NCBI GenBank assembly: GCA_003052455.1
Contig: QAPD01000022.1
Span: 62,001-126,000, forward strand
Source of the DNA: Sphaerisporangium cinnabarinum
Lineage (GTDB): Bacteria > Actinomycetota > Actinomycetes > Actinomycetales > Cellulomonadaceae
Length of the DNA: 64,000 nt
Reading direction: 5' to 3'
Part shown: piece after piece, positions 52,678-61,965 of the stretch
Layout of the letters: each line of letters starts with the position of its first letter
Position numbering within the stretch: the first letter of the stretch is position 1
Notes under the pieces: generated by a model
What the model was told of the DNA's origin: nothing
The model's input: the letters and a program-made list of their open reading frames with translations, nothing else
Database searches by the model: none
Translations under genes and position numbers: made by a program

Positions 52678-54515
52678 GGCAGCCGCCACACCCCGACGGC
52701 CGGGCCGTCGCCCGAGAGCCGCGCGCCGCCGTCGTGCGGGGCGAGTTCCAGCGCGCCGTGCAGCCGCTCGGGCTCCCCGCGCCCCACGAGCGCGGGGTGC
52801 AGCGTGACGCCGTCCCACGGCGCGCGGGCGAGCGCGACGAGGACGCGCTCCTCGGGCGTCTCCCGGAGGTAGACGAGGGCGTCGTCGGCGACGTGCACCC
52901 AGCGCAGGCCGCCGTGACGCAGCGCGTCGGAGCCGCGGCGCACCGCGATCAGCGCCCGGTACAGGTCGAACGTCGCGCCGTCCCAGCGCCCGTGGCCCGA
53001 GCCCGCGTCGTCCCACGGCATCGTCGCGCGCGCGTGCTCGCCGTTGAGACCGGTGAGCCCCAGCTCGTCGCCCGCGAAGACGACGGGCGTGCCGGGGTAG
53101 GTCAGCAGGAGCGTCGCGGCGACCTCGACCATCTCGCGCGAGCCGACGATCGAGCGCAGCCGCGGGGTGTCGTGCGAGCCGAGCATGTTCCACTGCGACG
53201 CGGTCACGCGCCAGGGCAGCACGGCGTCGAACTCGCGCATCGTCTCCACGACCGCTGGTCCGGCCCGGCGCGGCGTGCGCACGGGCAGCCCGAGGTAGGG
53301 CACGGGCGAGTGCGCGGGAGACAGCCAGGTCCACGCCGGGCGCGTGAACGCCGAGTAGTTCATGTTCGCGTGCCAGCCGTCGCCCGCGAGGTCGCCGGAC
53401 GCGTCGTGGAAGTGCTCGGCGACGAGGGCGGCCTCCGGGTTCACGCTCCGCATCGTCGTGCGCAGGCGGCGTGCGACGTCGAGCGTGCGGTCCTCGGCGC
53501 CGAAGCGGCCGGTCATGTTCGCGACGTCGATGCGCCACCCGTCGAGACCGAACGGCTCGCGCAGGTAGCGCCCGACAACGGACCCGGGCCCGTCGATCAT
53601 GCGCGCCCCGAGCTCGGCCGACCCGTACGACAGCTTCGGCAGCGACGCGTGCTCGAGCCAGCCCACGTACCCGGGCTCGCCGTCGGTCCAGTAGTAGAAG
53701 TCACGCTCCGGCGCGCCGGGGTCGGCGAGCGCCCGCGCGAACCACTCGTGCCCGGCGCCCGTGTGGTTCGTCGTGAGGTCGCCCATGACGCGCAGCCCGC
53801 GCGCGTGCGCGGCGCGGATCAGCGACGCGTACGCCGCGTCGCCGCCGAGCAGCGGGTCGACGTGGTCGAACGTGCTCGCGTCGTAGCGGTGGTTGGAGCG
53901 CCCCGGGAAGACAGGCGTGGTGTAGAGGGTCGTGACGCCGAGCGCCACGAGGTGGTCGAGCCGCTCCTCGACCCCGGCGAGGTCGCCCCCGTAGTACTGC
54001 GTGCCGACGTCGGGCCCCGCGCCGTGCGGCTCCTCGTCCCAGGCCGCGGGGACGGCCCACTCGGGGAGCGGACGCCCGTCGGCCGCGGCCGAGCGCGCGA
54101 ACCGGTCCGGGAAGACCTGGTACACGACGCCGTCGCGCATCCACGCGGGCGCGCCCTCGTGGACGGTGAGGCGGAAGTCCGCGGCGTCGGGCACGTCGCG
54201 GTCCCACACCCCGCGGCCGTTGAGCCAGCGGTAGCCGCGCTCGCCCTCGTCGAGGAAGAACCGGTACCCGGTCTCCGGGTTGTGCACGAGCACCTCGGCG
54301 ACGTACCAGTCCTCGTGCTCGTCCGAGCGGTCGAGGCGCGCCGGGGCGAGGCGCGGCTCGCCGTCGCGCACGGTGCGCAGCCACACGTCGCGCACGCCGG
54401 CCGACCGGGGCACGCGCACGCGGACGGGGACCGTGTCCCCGAGGGCGGGGACGCCCTCGGGGACGTACAGCGCCGAGCCGTCGTGGTGCGGGACGGGGGT
54501 CACGACGTCGTGCAC
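52674..54515 (-). CDS. GH13 maltodextrin hydrolase (alpha-amylase/neopullulanase-like), cytoplasmic
   Basis: 613 residues from GTG 54515, 4 bases after the malG stop. A CBM34-like N-domain (DWYVAEVLVHNPETGYRFFLDEG, about 70-95) precedes the GH13 barrel: region I DLTTNHTG, nucleophile Asp in GWRIDVANM (about 330), acid/base Glu in VAEHFHD (about 361), third Asp in GSHDTPRL (about 447). No signal peptide, so it should cut imported maltodextrins inside the cell. Last gene of the malEFG operon. Close to neopullulanase/cyclomaltodextrinase-type enzymes. Confidence 0.9.
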   Translation of the reverse strand: MHDVVTPVPHHDGSALYVPEGVPALGDTVPVRVRVPRSAGVRDVWLRTVRDGEPRLAPARLDRSDEHEDWYVAEVLVHNPETGYRFFLDEGERGYRWLNGRGVWDRDVPDAADFRLTVHEGAPAWMRDGVVYQVFPDRFARSAAADGRPLPEWAVPAAWDEEPHGAGPDVGTQYYGGDLAGVEERLDHLVALGVTTLYTTPVFPGRSNHRYDASTFDHVDPLLGGDAAYASLIRAAHARGLRVMGDLTTNHTGAGHEWFARALADPGAPERDFYYWTDGEPGYVGWLEHASLPKLSYGSAELGARMIDGPGSVVGRYLREPFGLDGWRIDVANMTGRFGAEDRTLDVARRLRTTMRSVNPEAALVAEHFHDASGDLAGDGWHANMNYSAFTRPAWTWLSPAHSPVPYLGLPVRTPRRAGPAVVETMREFDAVLPWRVTASQWNMLGSHDTPRLRSIVGSREMVEVAATLLLTYPGTPVVFAGDELGLTGLNGEHARATMPWDDAGSGHGRWDGATFDLYRALIAVRRGSDALRHGGLRWVHVADDALVYLRETPEERVLVALARAPWDGVTLHPALVGRGEPERLHGALELAPHDGGARLSGDGPAVGVWRLP

Positions 54516-54519
54516 GCGG

Positions 54520-55431
54520 TCAGCCCTTCACGGAGCCGGCCGTGAGGCCGCCCACGATGTACTTCTGCAGGTAGAGGAACAGGGCGAGCACGGGCAGCGC
54601 CGAGATGACGGCGCCGGCCGTGAAGAGGCCCCAGTTGGCCTCCTTGAGCGACGACACCCACCCGTACAGCCCGACGGCGAGGGTCCAGTTGCTCTCGGAC
54701 GACAGGACGATGCGCGCGATGATGAACTCGCCGAACGTGCTGATGAACGACAGCAGCGCGACGACGGCGAGGATCGGCGCGACGAGGCGCAGGATGATCG
54801 TCCAGTAGATCTGCGTGTGGGTCGCGCCGTCGATCTTCGCGGCCTCGTCGAGCTCGCGCGGCACGGTGTTGAAGAACCCGTACATGAGGAACGTGTTCAC
54901 GCCCAGGGCGCCGCCGAGGTACACCGCGACGAGCGCGATCTTGCTGTTGAGGCCGAGGACCGGCACGACGTTCCCCAGCGAGATGAGCAGCAGGAAGATC
55001 GCGACGAACGCGAGCATCTGCGGGAACATCTGGATGATCAGCAGGGACGTCAGTCCGGCGCGCCGGCCGCTGAAGCGGAACCGGGAGAACGCGTACGCCG
55101 CCGCCGCGCCCATGAGCACGGTGCCGACCGACGTCGCGACCGCGATGACGAGCGTGTTGCCCATCCACGTCCAGAACATCGTGGTGCCGAGCTGGGCGTA
55201 GTTCGCGGTGCTCACGTCGGAGAAGAGCGAGTTGGAGCCGGTGAGGGTCCCGTTCTCCGACAGCGACGCGGACAGGACGTACACGAGCGGGAACGCGGCG
55301 TAGACGACGGCGATCACGCCGACGACGTGCCGCCAGCCCAGCTCGGAGAACCAGCGCCCCGGGCGCATGCGGTTCCGGGACGCCGGGGCGGCCGTGCCGC
55401 CGACGACGGGGGGTGCCTGGGTGGTCGCCAT
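54520..55431 (-). CDS. malG: Maltose/maltodextrin ABC transporter permease
   Basis: 303 residues. Six transmembrane helices, from VVGVIAVVYAAFPLVYVLS to VISALPVLALFLYLQKY. The EAA loop that docks on the ATPase is DEAAKIDGATHTQIYWTIILRL (about 205). One base separates it from malF. No ATPase gene is in the operon, so a shared MsiK-type ATPase elsewhere is expected, as in streptomycetes. The longer cytoplasmic N-terminus is common in actinobacterial MalG. Confidence 0.93.
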   Translation of the reverse strand: MATTQAPPVVGGTAAPASRNRMRPGRWFSELGWRHVVGVIAVVYAAFPLVYVLSASLSENGTLTGSNSLFSDVSTANYAQLGTTMFWTWMGNTLVIAVATSVGTVLMGAAAAYAFSRFRFSGRRAGLTSLLIIQMFPQMLAFVAIFLLLISLGNVVPVLGLNSKIALVAVYLGGALGVNTFLMYGFFNTVPRELDEAAKIDGATHTQIYWTIILRLVAPILAVVALLSFISTFGEFIIARIVLSSESNWTLAVGLYGWVSSLKEANWGLFTAGAVISALPVLALFLYLQKYIVGGLTAGSVKG

Positions 55432-55432
55432 G

Positions 55433-57079
55433 TCAGCTGATCTCCTCGAACTTGCGCGTGCTGCGGAAGGCGATGGCCGAGATCGTCCCCACGATGACGA
55501 AGATGACGATCGACAGGGCGCTCGCGAGCCCGAAGTCCTTCTGCGCCGAGCCGTCGACGCCGGAGATCGAGTACACCATCGAGATGAGGATGTCCGTGTG
55601 GCCGAGCGGTACGGACGCGTCGGCGAAGCGTGGCCCGCCCCCGGTGAGCATGTAGATCAGGGTGAAGTTGTTGAAGTTGAAGGCGAACGACGAGATGAGC
55701 AGCGGCGCCGTCGAGATGAGCAGCAGCGGCAGCGTGATCGCGCGCCACGTGGTCCAGCGGCCGGCGCCGTCGATCTTCGCGGCCTCCATGACGTCGGACG
55801 GCAGCGACTGCAGCGCGCCCGTGCAGATGAGGAACATGTACGGGAAGCCCAGCCACAGGTTCACGCCGAGCACGGACAGCTTGGCCAGCCAGGGGTCGGT
55901 GAGCCACGGGATGTGCGCGCCGCCCAGGATCACCTCGTTGATGAACCCGAACCGCGTGTTGAGCAGCCCGGACCACAGCAGCGCCGCGAGGAAGCCGGGG
56001 ATCGCGTACGGCAGGATCATCAGCGTCCGGTAGACCTTGCGCCCGCGCATCCGCGTGTCGTTGAACACGATCGCGAGGAACAGGCCCAGCAGGAACGTCG
56101 TGGCGACCGAGCCGATCGCGAACACGAACGTCCACAGCAGGATCTTGACGAACGGCTGGGCGTAGCGGGCGTCCGAGAACGCGGTGACGAAGTTGTCGAG
56201 GCCGACCGGGACGCGCCAGCCGACCGCGAGGGTCGAGCCGTCGGGCGCCTGGAACTGGCCCTCGTCGTTCGGCGTGTAGACCGTGCCCGTCGTCGTGTCG
56301 GTCATCGTGTCGGCCGCCGCGTCCCACTCGAGGGCGGACGTGTACACGTAGCCGGTGCGCGCGTCGGTGGTACGGATCGAGCCGTCCTCGGGGTCGTCCG
56401 AGACGGGGACGCGCAGCTCGGTCACCTCGGCCTGGCGCTGCAGCACCTGGTCGCGCGGCAGGACCGTGTAGCCGGGGACCTCGGTCGCGCGGCCGTCCTC
56501 GACCGTCGCGCCGTCGACGACCGACAGCGGCCGCTCGGCGGTGCCGGCCTCGACCTCGCCGTCGTCGGTGACGACCGCGAAGCCGAGCGCGTCGCCGTCC
56601 TCGACGACGGTCAGCGCGGACGACGCCGAGCCCTCGACCCGGCGCTCGTTCTGGATGAGCAGCGCGGAGACCGCCTGCTCCTTCGTCGAGTTGTGGCCCG
56701 TGCCGTAGTTGGTGAACGCCACGTAGCCCGTGTACCCGACGACGAAGATCTGGTAGACGAGCAGGAAGATCAGGCCGGGCAGGATGTACTTCAGCGGCAG
56801 GGACCGCTTGGAGAAGTACACCCAGTTGGCCGCGACGAGCATCGCGAGCGTCGCGGCGAGGATGCCGTAAGAGCCGGCCGTCCACGCGGACCAGACCACG
56901 TACACGCCGAGCGCGTCCACGACCGCCATGAGGGCGAGCTTGACGAAGAACCCGGGCCCGTAGTCGCGCGCGTGCGACGCGTCGCGGGCCCGCAGGCGGC
57001 GCGCGTCCCGCGGCGGCGGGCCGTCGGCTCCGGAGGTGCCGACGCGCTCGTCGTCGGCCGTGGTCTGAGGGGCGGACAT
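55433..57079 (-). CDS. malF: Maltose/maltodextrin ABC transporter permease with large extracellular loop
   Basis: 548 residues from ATG 57079 (GGAGG 7 bases upstream). Helices 1-3 lie within about 45-125; a 170-residue extracytoplasmic P2-type loop follows (about 130-300, containing acidic repeats such as VTDDGEVEAG), then five helices and the EAA motif VMEAAKIDGAGRWTTWRAI. The large loop, which contacts the loaded binding protein in E. coli MalF, is present here. ATPase partner not in the window. Between malE and this gene is a long perfect hairpin. Confidence 0.93.
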   Translation of the reverse strand: MSAPQTTADDERVGTSGADGPPPRDARRLRARDASHARDYGPGFFVKLALMAVVDALGVYVVWSAWTAGSYGILAATLAMLVAANWVYFSKRSLPLKYILPGLIFLLVYQIFVVGYTGYVAFTNYGTGHNSTKEQAVSALLIQNERRVEGSASSALTVVEDGDALGFAVVTDDGEVEAGTAERPLSVVDGATVEDGRATEVPGYTVLPRDQVLQRQAEVTELRVPVSDDPEDGSIRTTDARTGYVYTSALEWDAAADTMTDTTTGTVYTPNDEGQFQAPDGSTLAVGWRVPVGLDNFVTAFSDARYAQPFVKILLWTFVFAIGSVATTFLLGLFLAIVFNDTRMRGRKVYRTLMILPYAIPGFLAALLWSGLLNTRFGFINEVILGGAHIPWLTDPWLAKLSVLGVNLWLGFPYMFLICTGALQSLPSDVMEAAKIDGAGRWTTWRAITLPLLLISTAPLLISSFAFNFNNFTLIYMLTGGGPRFADASVPLGHTDILISMVYSISGVDGSAQKDFGLASALSIVIFVIVGTISAIAFRSTRKFEEIS

Positions 57080-57176
57080 CGTGGTGCCTCCGAGGTCGTC
57101 GGACGCGCGGGGTGCTGCGTCTTCTGGAGTGTCGTCGTGCTGCGTCGCGGCCCGTTCCGGGCCGGAGGGCGGGACG

Positions 57177-57217
57177 CGCCGCCGCGGTGCGCAGGAGCCC
57201 TGCGCACCGCGGCGGCG
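57177..57217 (-). terminator. Intercistronic hairpin between malE and malF
   Basis: Perfect 19-bp stem (left arm begins CGCCGCCGCGGTGCG at 57177) around a 3-base loop, about 15 bases after the malE stop on the minus strand. It probably stabilises malE mRNA or partially terminates, so that the binding protein exceeds the permeases. E. coli uses a REP element at the same place. Confidence 0.75.
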
Positions 57218-57230
57218 GGCTGCACCCGGA

Positions 57231-58463
57231 TCAGGCGTCGATCGCGCCCTGGATGTCGGCGATCATCTTGTCCCAGCTCGAGACCGGGTCGGCACCGGCG
57301 ACGATCGCCGCCTCGGTGACGCCCCAGAAGCTCCACACGGAAGCCATCTCGGGGATCGACGGCATCGGCACGGCCTCGGCACCCACGGCGCGGAAGCCCG
57401 CGACGATCGGGTCGTCGGCGGCCGCGGTGTCGGCGGCGGCGGTCAGCGCCGGCGGACGGTTGCCCGCCTCGTACAGCGCGAGCTGCGCGTCCTCGGTCGA
57501 CAGGAAGTTCACGAGGAAGTCGTTCGCGACGATCGCGTTGTCGCTCTCCGCGCTCAGGTAGAAGCCCTGGACGCCGACGAACGGCTGCGCGGGCTGGCCG
57601 CCCGCGGTCGGGATCGGGTCGATCGACAGGTCGAGGCCCTCGAACGAGTCGATCATCCACGGACCGCCCACGATGAACGGCGACTGGCCGTTCTTGAACG
57701 CCTCGACGGCGATGTCGTAGGTGGTGTCCTGGCTGAGGACGCCGGCCGCACCCTGGGCGCCGAGCCACTGCGCGAACGCCTGGCCCTCGGGGCCGCCCAT
57801 CGCGAGCTCGGACGAGTAGCTGCCGTCCTCGTTCTGCGCGAAGACGGGAGCGCCGAAGGACGTCTGGAACGGGTAGTGGGTGTACGGGTCACCCTTGTCG
57901 CCGTCCGACTGGACCAGGATCGGGAACTGCGTCCCGGCGGCCTGGCCCGCGGCCACGGCCTCGTCCCACGTGGCGGGGGCGGTCGGCGCGAGCGCGGTGT
58001 TGCGGATGAGGGCGATGTTCTCGATCGCGTAGGGCAGGCCGTAGACCTGGCCGTCCTGCGTGAACGCCTCGATGGAGACGTCCTCGAACTCGGCCGCCTT
58101 GTCCCCGAGCTCGAGCGGCGCCACGACGCCGTTCGTCGTGAGCTCGCCCAGCCAGTCGTGGGCGCCGACGGTGATGTCGGGGCCCTCGCCCGTCGGGACC
58201 TGCGCGAGGAAGTCCGCCCGGATGTCCTCGAAGTTCTTGAGCACGACGTCGACCGTCGTGCCCGTCTCGGTCTCGAACGACTCGGCCGCCGCGGTCACGG
58301 CGTCCTGACGGGTCTCGTCGACCCAGACGGTCAGCGAGCCACCGGCGGACGAACCCTCGGCGCTCGGCTCGTCGGTGGTCTCGTCGCCCGAGCCGCCGGA
58401 CGAGCAGGCGGTCAGCGCCAGCGTCGTGGTCAGCGCGGCGGCAAGAAGGATGCTCCGTCGCAT
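57231..58463 (-). CDS. malE: Maltose/maltodextrin-binding lipoprotein
   Basis: 410 residues. Signal peptide with lipobox LALTAC: Cys20 is the expected lipidation site. After a 25-residue acidic linker the solute-binding fold starts at GGSLTVWVDE. VYGLPYAIENIALIRN and GGPWMIDSF are typical of maltodextrin-binding proteins. It delivers substrate to MalFG. Starts a minus-strand operon; the divergent promoter region contains LacI-type half-sites. First and most strongly expressed gene of the set, given the hairpin after it. Confidence 0.93.
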   Translation of the reverse strand: MRRSILLAAALTTTLALTACSSGGSGDETTDEPSAEGSSAGGSLTVWVDETRQDAVTAAAESFETETGTTVDVVLKNFEDIRADFLAQVPTGEGPDITVGAHDWLGELTTNGVVAPLELGDKAAEFEDVSIEAFTQDGQVYGLPYAIENIALIRNTALAPTAPATWDEAVAAGQAAGTQFPILVQSDGDKGDPYTHYPFQTSFGAPVFAQNEDGSYSSELAMGGPEGQAFAQWLGAQGAAGVLSQDTTYDIAVEAFKNGQSPFIVGGPWMIDSFEGLDLSIDPIPTAGGQPAQPFVGVQGFYLSAESDNAIVANDFLVNFLSTEDAQLALYEAGNRPPALTAAADTAAADDPIVAGFRAVGAEAVPMPSIPEMASVWSFWGVTEAAIVAGADPVSSWDKMIADIQGAIDA

Positions 58464-58539
58464 CAGTGGTCACTCCAAGCGTGTCGTGATGGGCGGCCCG
58501 CTCCGGCGTTGGCACCGGCGCCGGACCCTGATGAGCACG

Positions 58540-58605
58540 ACGGTAGAGCGGGAGGTGGCACGGGTGCAAGTCGTTGCGGTAACTTTCATGCAACGCTTTA
58601 CAGGG
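58540..58605 (-). promoter_or_regulatory. malE promoter and candidate LacI operator
   Basis: On the minus strand a -35 TTGCAC (58569-58564) and -10 TACCGT (58545-58540) are separated by 18 bases. Just upstream, CGTTGC at 58572-58577 and GCAACG at 58590-58595 form a dyad, followed by CTTTACA. The segment TGTAAAGCGTTGC (minus strand) resembles the operator before the alpha-glucosidase gene. Confidence 0.55.
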
Positions 58606-58727
58606 CGTCGACCGGCGCCCACCCGCCTCCTCCGGTCGCCGGGTCCGCGCGCCTCCGCCCGGAGGATCGCGGCTCGCCGACCGGACGACCAGGACGAGGA
58701 GGTCCGGTGTCCCCTACGCTGCCCCAT

Positions 58728-59804
58728 GTGCGTACCCGTCTCAGTGATCTCGCCGCCCAGGCAGGCGTCTCCACGGCGACGGTCTCGCGCGTCCTCAACG
58801 GGAAGCCCGGCGTCGCGAGCGAGACCCGCCAGGCGGTGCTCGCCGCGCTCGACGTGCTGGGCTACGAGCGCCCGTCGACGCTGCGCACCCGCTCCGCCGG
58901 CCTCGTCGGCCTCGTCGTCCCGGAGCTGACGAACCCCGTCTTCCCCGCGTTCGCCCAGACGATCGAGTCGCTCCTGTCCGAGCACGGGTACACGCCGCTG
59001 CTGTGCACGCAGTCGCCGGGCGGGACCACGGAGGACGACTACGTCGACATGCTCATGGACCACGCGGTCGACGGCATCGTCTTCGTCTCCGGCCTGCACG
59101 CGGACACCCAGGCGAGCCACGAGCGCTACGAGCGCCTGCGCAGCCGGGGCATCCCGATCGTCCTGGTCAACGGCTTCGCCGAGGGCATCGACGCCCCGTT
59201 CGTCTCGCCCGACGACGTCGCGAGCGTCGAGCTGTCCGTGCGCCACCTGGTCTCGCTCGGGCACCGCAGCGTCGGCCTCGCGATCGGCCCGGACCGCTTC
59301 GTCCCGGCGCAGCGCAAGCTCGCGAGCTTCGCCGAGTCGCTCGTGCGGCACGGGCTCGTCGCCGACGAGGCCGAGGCGGCGCAGCACGTCGTCGTGACGC
59401 TCTACACGGTCGAGGGCGGCCAGGCCGCGGGCGGCGAGCTCATCGACTCGGGCCACACCGCGATCGTCTGCGGCTCCGACCTCATGGCGCTCGGCGCCAT
59501 CCGCGCGGCGCGCTCGCGCGGCCTGCGCGTGCCGCAGGACGTCTCGGTGCTCGGCTACGACGACTCGCCCCTCATCGCCTTCACCGACCCGCCGCTGACC
59601 ACCGTGCGCCAGCCCGTGAGCGCCATGGCGCACGCCGCCGTGAGCGCGCTGCTCACGGAGATCGCGGGCGAGCGGGCGCCGCGGACGGAGCTCCTGTTCC
59701 AGCCGGAGCTCATCGTCCGCGACTCGACCGGGGCCGCACCGGCCCGCGCGGCGTCCGCCCCGGACGCGAGCAGGGTCGCCGCGGCGGGCTCGCCGACCGC
59801 CTGA
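58728..59804 (+). CDS. LacI-family repressor of the maltose genes
   Basis: 358 residues from GTG 58728; the -10 TACGCT at 58715-58720 ends 7 bases before it, fitting a leaderless message. The HTH is LSDLAAQAGVSTATVSRVLNG (about 5-25) with the hinge STLRTRSAGLVGLVVPELTNP; the periplasmic-binding-protein-like sensor follows. Divergent from malE and directly upstream of the alpha-glucosidase gene, so it is the likely maltose repressor (MalR type). The C-terminal 25 residues are an Ala/Pro-rich tail. Confidence 0.9.
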   Translation: MRTRLSDLAAQAGVSTATVSRVLNGKPGVASETRQAVLAALDVLGYERPSTLRTRSAGLVGLVVPELTNPVFPAFAQTIESLLSEHGYTPLLCTQSPGGTTEDDYVDMLMDHAVDGIVFVSGLHADTQASHERYERLRSRGIPIVLVNGFAEGIDAPFVSPDDVASVELSVRHLVSLGHRSVGLAIGPDRFVPAQRKLASFAESLVRHGLVADEAEAAQHVVVTLYTVEGGQAAGGELIDSGHTAIVCGSDLMALGAIRAARSRGLRVPQDVSVLGYDDSPLIAFTDPPLTTVRQPVSAMAHAAVSALLTEIAGERAPRTELLFQPELIVRDSTGAAPARAASAPDASRVAAAGSPTA

Positions 59805-59845
59805 GACCGGCACCCACCCACCTCGCTGCGGGCGGTCGTCGGCCC

Positions 59846-59876
59846 TTGTCGACACCGCACCGCAAGCGCTTACACT
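59846..59876 (+). promoter_or_regulatory. Alpha-glucosidase promoter with LacI-type operator
   Basis: A -10 TACACT at 59871-59876 and a -35-like TTGTCG at 59846-59851. Between them CGCAAGCGCTTACA holds the perfect core AAGCGCTT (59864-59871), the canonical LacI/GalR-family operator centre. Binding there would block the promoter, so sugar-dependent derepression is expected. Confidence 0.7.
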
Positions 59877-59976
59877 CGACGGAGGGTCGGCGACACCCCG
59901 CTCCGCCTGCCGAGTGATCATCACCGGAAGATCCCCTGAAAACCCCAGCACCACGTACGTGAGGACCGACAGCTCG

Positions 59977-61830
59977 ATGACTCGTATCGATTCGACGCCG
60001 ACCGCCACCGCGCCCAGCACCGGACTGGCCACGGCCACCGCCCCGGCACCCTTCAGCACGGGCGCGCTCGTGCACACCGGGCCGGGCGAGGCCCCCGAGT
60101 GGTGGCGCGACGCCGTCATCTACCAGGTCTACCCGCGCTCCTTCGCGGACGGCGACGGCGACGGCGTCGGCGACCTGCCGGGCATCACCTCGAAGCTCGA
60201 CCACCTCGCCGAGCTCGGGGTCGACGCCGTCTGGCTGAGCCCGTTCTACCGCTCGCCCCAGAAGGACGCGGGCTACGACGTCGCCGACTACCGCGACGTC
60301 GACCCCCTGTTCGGCACGCTCGCCGACTTCGACGAGCTCCTCGCCCAGGCGCACGCGCGCGGCATCCGCATCATCGTCGACCTCGTCCCGAACCACACGT
60401 CGGACCAGCACGCCTGGTTCCAGGCGGCGCTCGCGTCGCCCGAGGGCTCCCCCGAGCGCGCGCGCTACATCTTCCGCGAGGGCGAGGGCGAGCACGGCGA
60501 GCTGCCCCCGAACAACTGGCAGTCGATCTTCGGCGGCCCCGCGTGGACTCGCGTGACGGCCGGCGCGAACGCGCGCCCCGTGACCGGCGCCGAGGGCGAG
60601 ACGCCCGGGCAGTGGTACCTGCACCTCTTCGACTCGACCCAGCCGGACCTCGCGTGGGACAACCCCGAGGTGCGCGAGGAGTTCGAGCAGGTGCTGCGCT
60701 TCTGGCTCGACAAGGGCGTGGACGGGTTCCGCGTCGACGTCGCGCACGGCATGATCAAGGCCGACGGGCTGCCCGACTGGGACGGCACCGTCTCGATGGT
60801 CGAGGGCACCGAGGCCGGCGAGGAGGGCACCGACCCGGGCGCCCCCGAGGACGGCTCGACGGGCGCCGGGAACTCCGGCCCGATGTTCGACCAGGACGGC
60901 GTCCACGAGATCTACCGCGCGTGGCACCGCGTGCTCGCCGAGTACGACGGCGACCGCGCCCTCGTCGCCGAGGCCTGGGTCGAGCCCCTCTCGCGCCTCG
61001 CACGCTACGTCCGCCCGGACGAGATGCACCAGGCGTTCAACTTCTCGTTCCTCACCACCGGGTGGGCGGCCGCGCCGCTGCGCACCGTGATCGCGGCGTC
61101 GCTGCACGCGAACGACGAGGTCGGCGCCCCCACGACGTGGGTCCTGTCGAACCACGACGTCGTGCGGCACGCGTCGCGCCTCGGCCTGGCCGACCCGGGC
61201 CTGCGCCCCAACGGCATCTTCGCCCACGACCCGCAGCCCGACGAGGAGCTCGGCCTGCGCCGCGCCCGTGCCGCGTCGCTGCTCATGCTCGGCCTGCCCG
61301 GGTCGTCGTACCTCTACCAGGGCGAGGAGCTCGGCCTCCCCGAACACACCGCCCTGCCCGACGACGTCCGTGAGGACCCGGCCTTCTTCCGCACCCAGGG
61401 CGCCGAGGCGGGTCGCGACGGCTGCCGCATCCCGCTCCCCTGGACCGCGGACGCCGAGGGCTTCGGGTTCGGGCCGTCCGGGAAGACGTGGCTCCCCCAG
61501 CCGGAGTCGTACGGCCGCTACGCCGCGGACGTCCAGCGCGGCGTCGAGGGCTCGACGTACGAGACGTACCGCACGGCTCTCGCGACGCGTCGCGCGGAGC
61601 GTCTCGGCGCGGGCACGCTCGCGTGGGTCGAGGAGTTCGCCGGCTCGGCGGACGTCGTCGCCTTCCGCAACCGCGACGTCGTCGTGCTCGCCAACCTGGG
61701 CACCGAGCCCGTGCTGCTGCCGCGCGGCGCGGAGGTCCTCGTGGCCTCCGGCCCGGTGCTGACCGACCGCTCCGCGGACCCGCAGGTCCGCGTCCCGTCG
61801 GACACGACGGTCTGGCTGCGCGCGCACTGA
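59977..61830 (+). CDS. GH13 alpha-glucosidase (oligo-1,6-glucosidase-like)
   Basis: 617 residues from ATG 59977, with GAGGA about 12 bases upstream; an upstream in-frame start is possible. A 35-residue Thr/Ala-rich leader precedes WWRDAVIYQVYPRSFADGDGDGVGDL, the entry of the alpha-glucosidase/oligo-1,6-glucosidase group. Catalytic residues: Asp in DGFRVDVAHG (about 253), Glu in VAEAWVEP (about 330), Asp in LSNHDVVRH (about 391). No signal peptide. It releases glucose from imported maltose and isomaltose. Behind the LacI-type operator and co-regulated with malEFG. Confidence 0.93.
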   Translation: MTRIDSTPTATAPSTGLATATAPAPFSTGALVHTGPGEAPEWWRDAVIYQVYPRSFADGDGDGVGDLPGITSKLDHLAELGVDAVWLSPFYRSPQKDAGYDVADYRDVDPLFGTLADFDELLAQAHARGIRIIVDLVPNHTSDQHAWFQAALASPEGSPERARYIFREGEGEHGELPPNNWQSIFGGPAWTRVTAGANARPVTGAEGETPGQWYLHLFDSTQPDLAWDNPEVREEFEQVLRFWLDKGVDGFRVDVAHGMIKADGLPDWDGTVSMVEGTEAGEEGTDPGAPEDGSTGAGNSGPMFDQDGVHEIYRAWHRVLAEYDGDRALVAEAWVEPLSRLARYVRPDEMHQAFNFSFLTTGWAAAPLRTVIAASLHANDEVGAPTTWVLSNHDVVRHASRLGLADPGLRPNGIFAHDPQPDEELGLRRARAASLLMLGLPGSSYLYQGEELGLPEHTALPDDVREDPAFFRTQGAEAGRDGCRIPLPWTADAEGFGFGPSGKTWLPQPESYGRYAADVQRGVEGSTYETYRTALATRRAERLGAGTLAWVEEFAGSADVVAFRNRDVVVLANLGTEPVLLPRGAEVLVASGPVLTDRSADPQVRVPSDTTVWLRAH

Positions 61831-61849
61831 CCGACGCCGCCGCGTCGTC

Positions 61850-61887
61850 CACGACGGCCGGGCCCCCCGGGGGTCCCGGCCGTCGTG
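61850..61887 (+). terminator. Terminator after the alpha-glucosidase gene
   Basis: 13-bp perfect stem CACGACGGCCGGG / CCCGGCCGTCGTG with a 12-base loop, followed by CTTCTCGT. It starts 20 bases after the stop. Confidence 0.75.
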
Positions 61888-61965
61888 CTTCTCGTCCCGT
61901 CGGCGCAGGGCCGCGCTCGGGTGGCCGACGGAGGGGCGGCGCTCAGCCGACGGAGGAGGCTGCGG

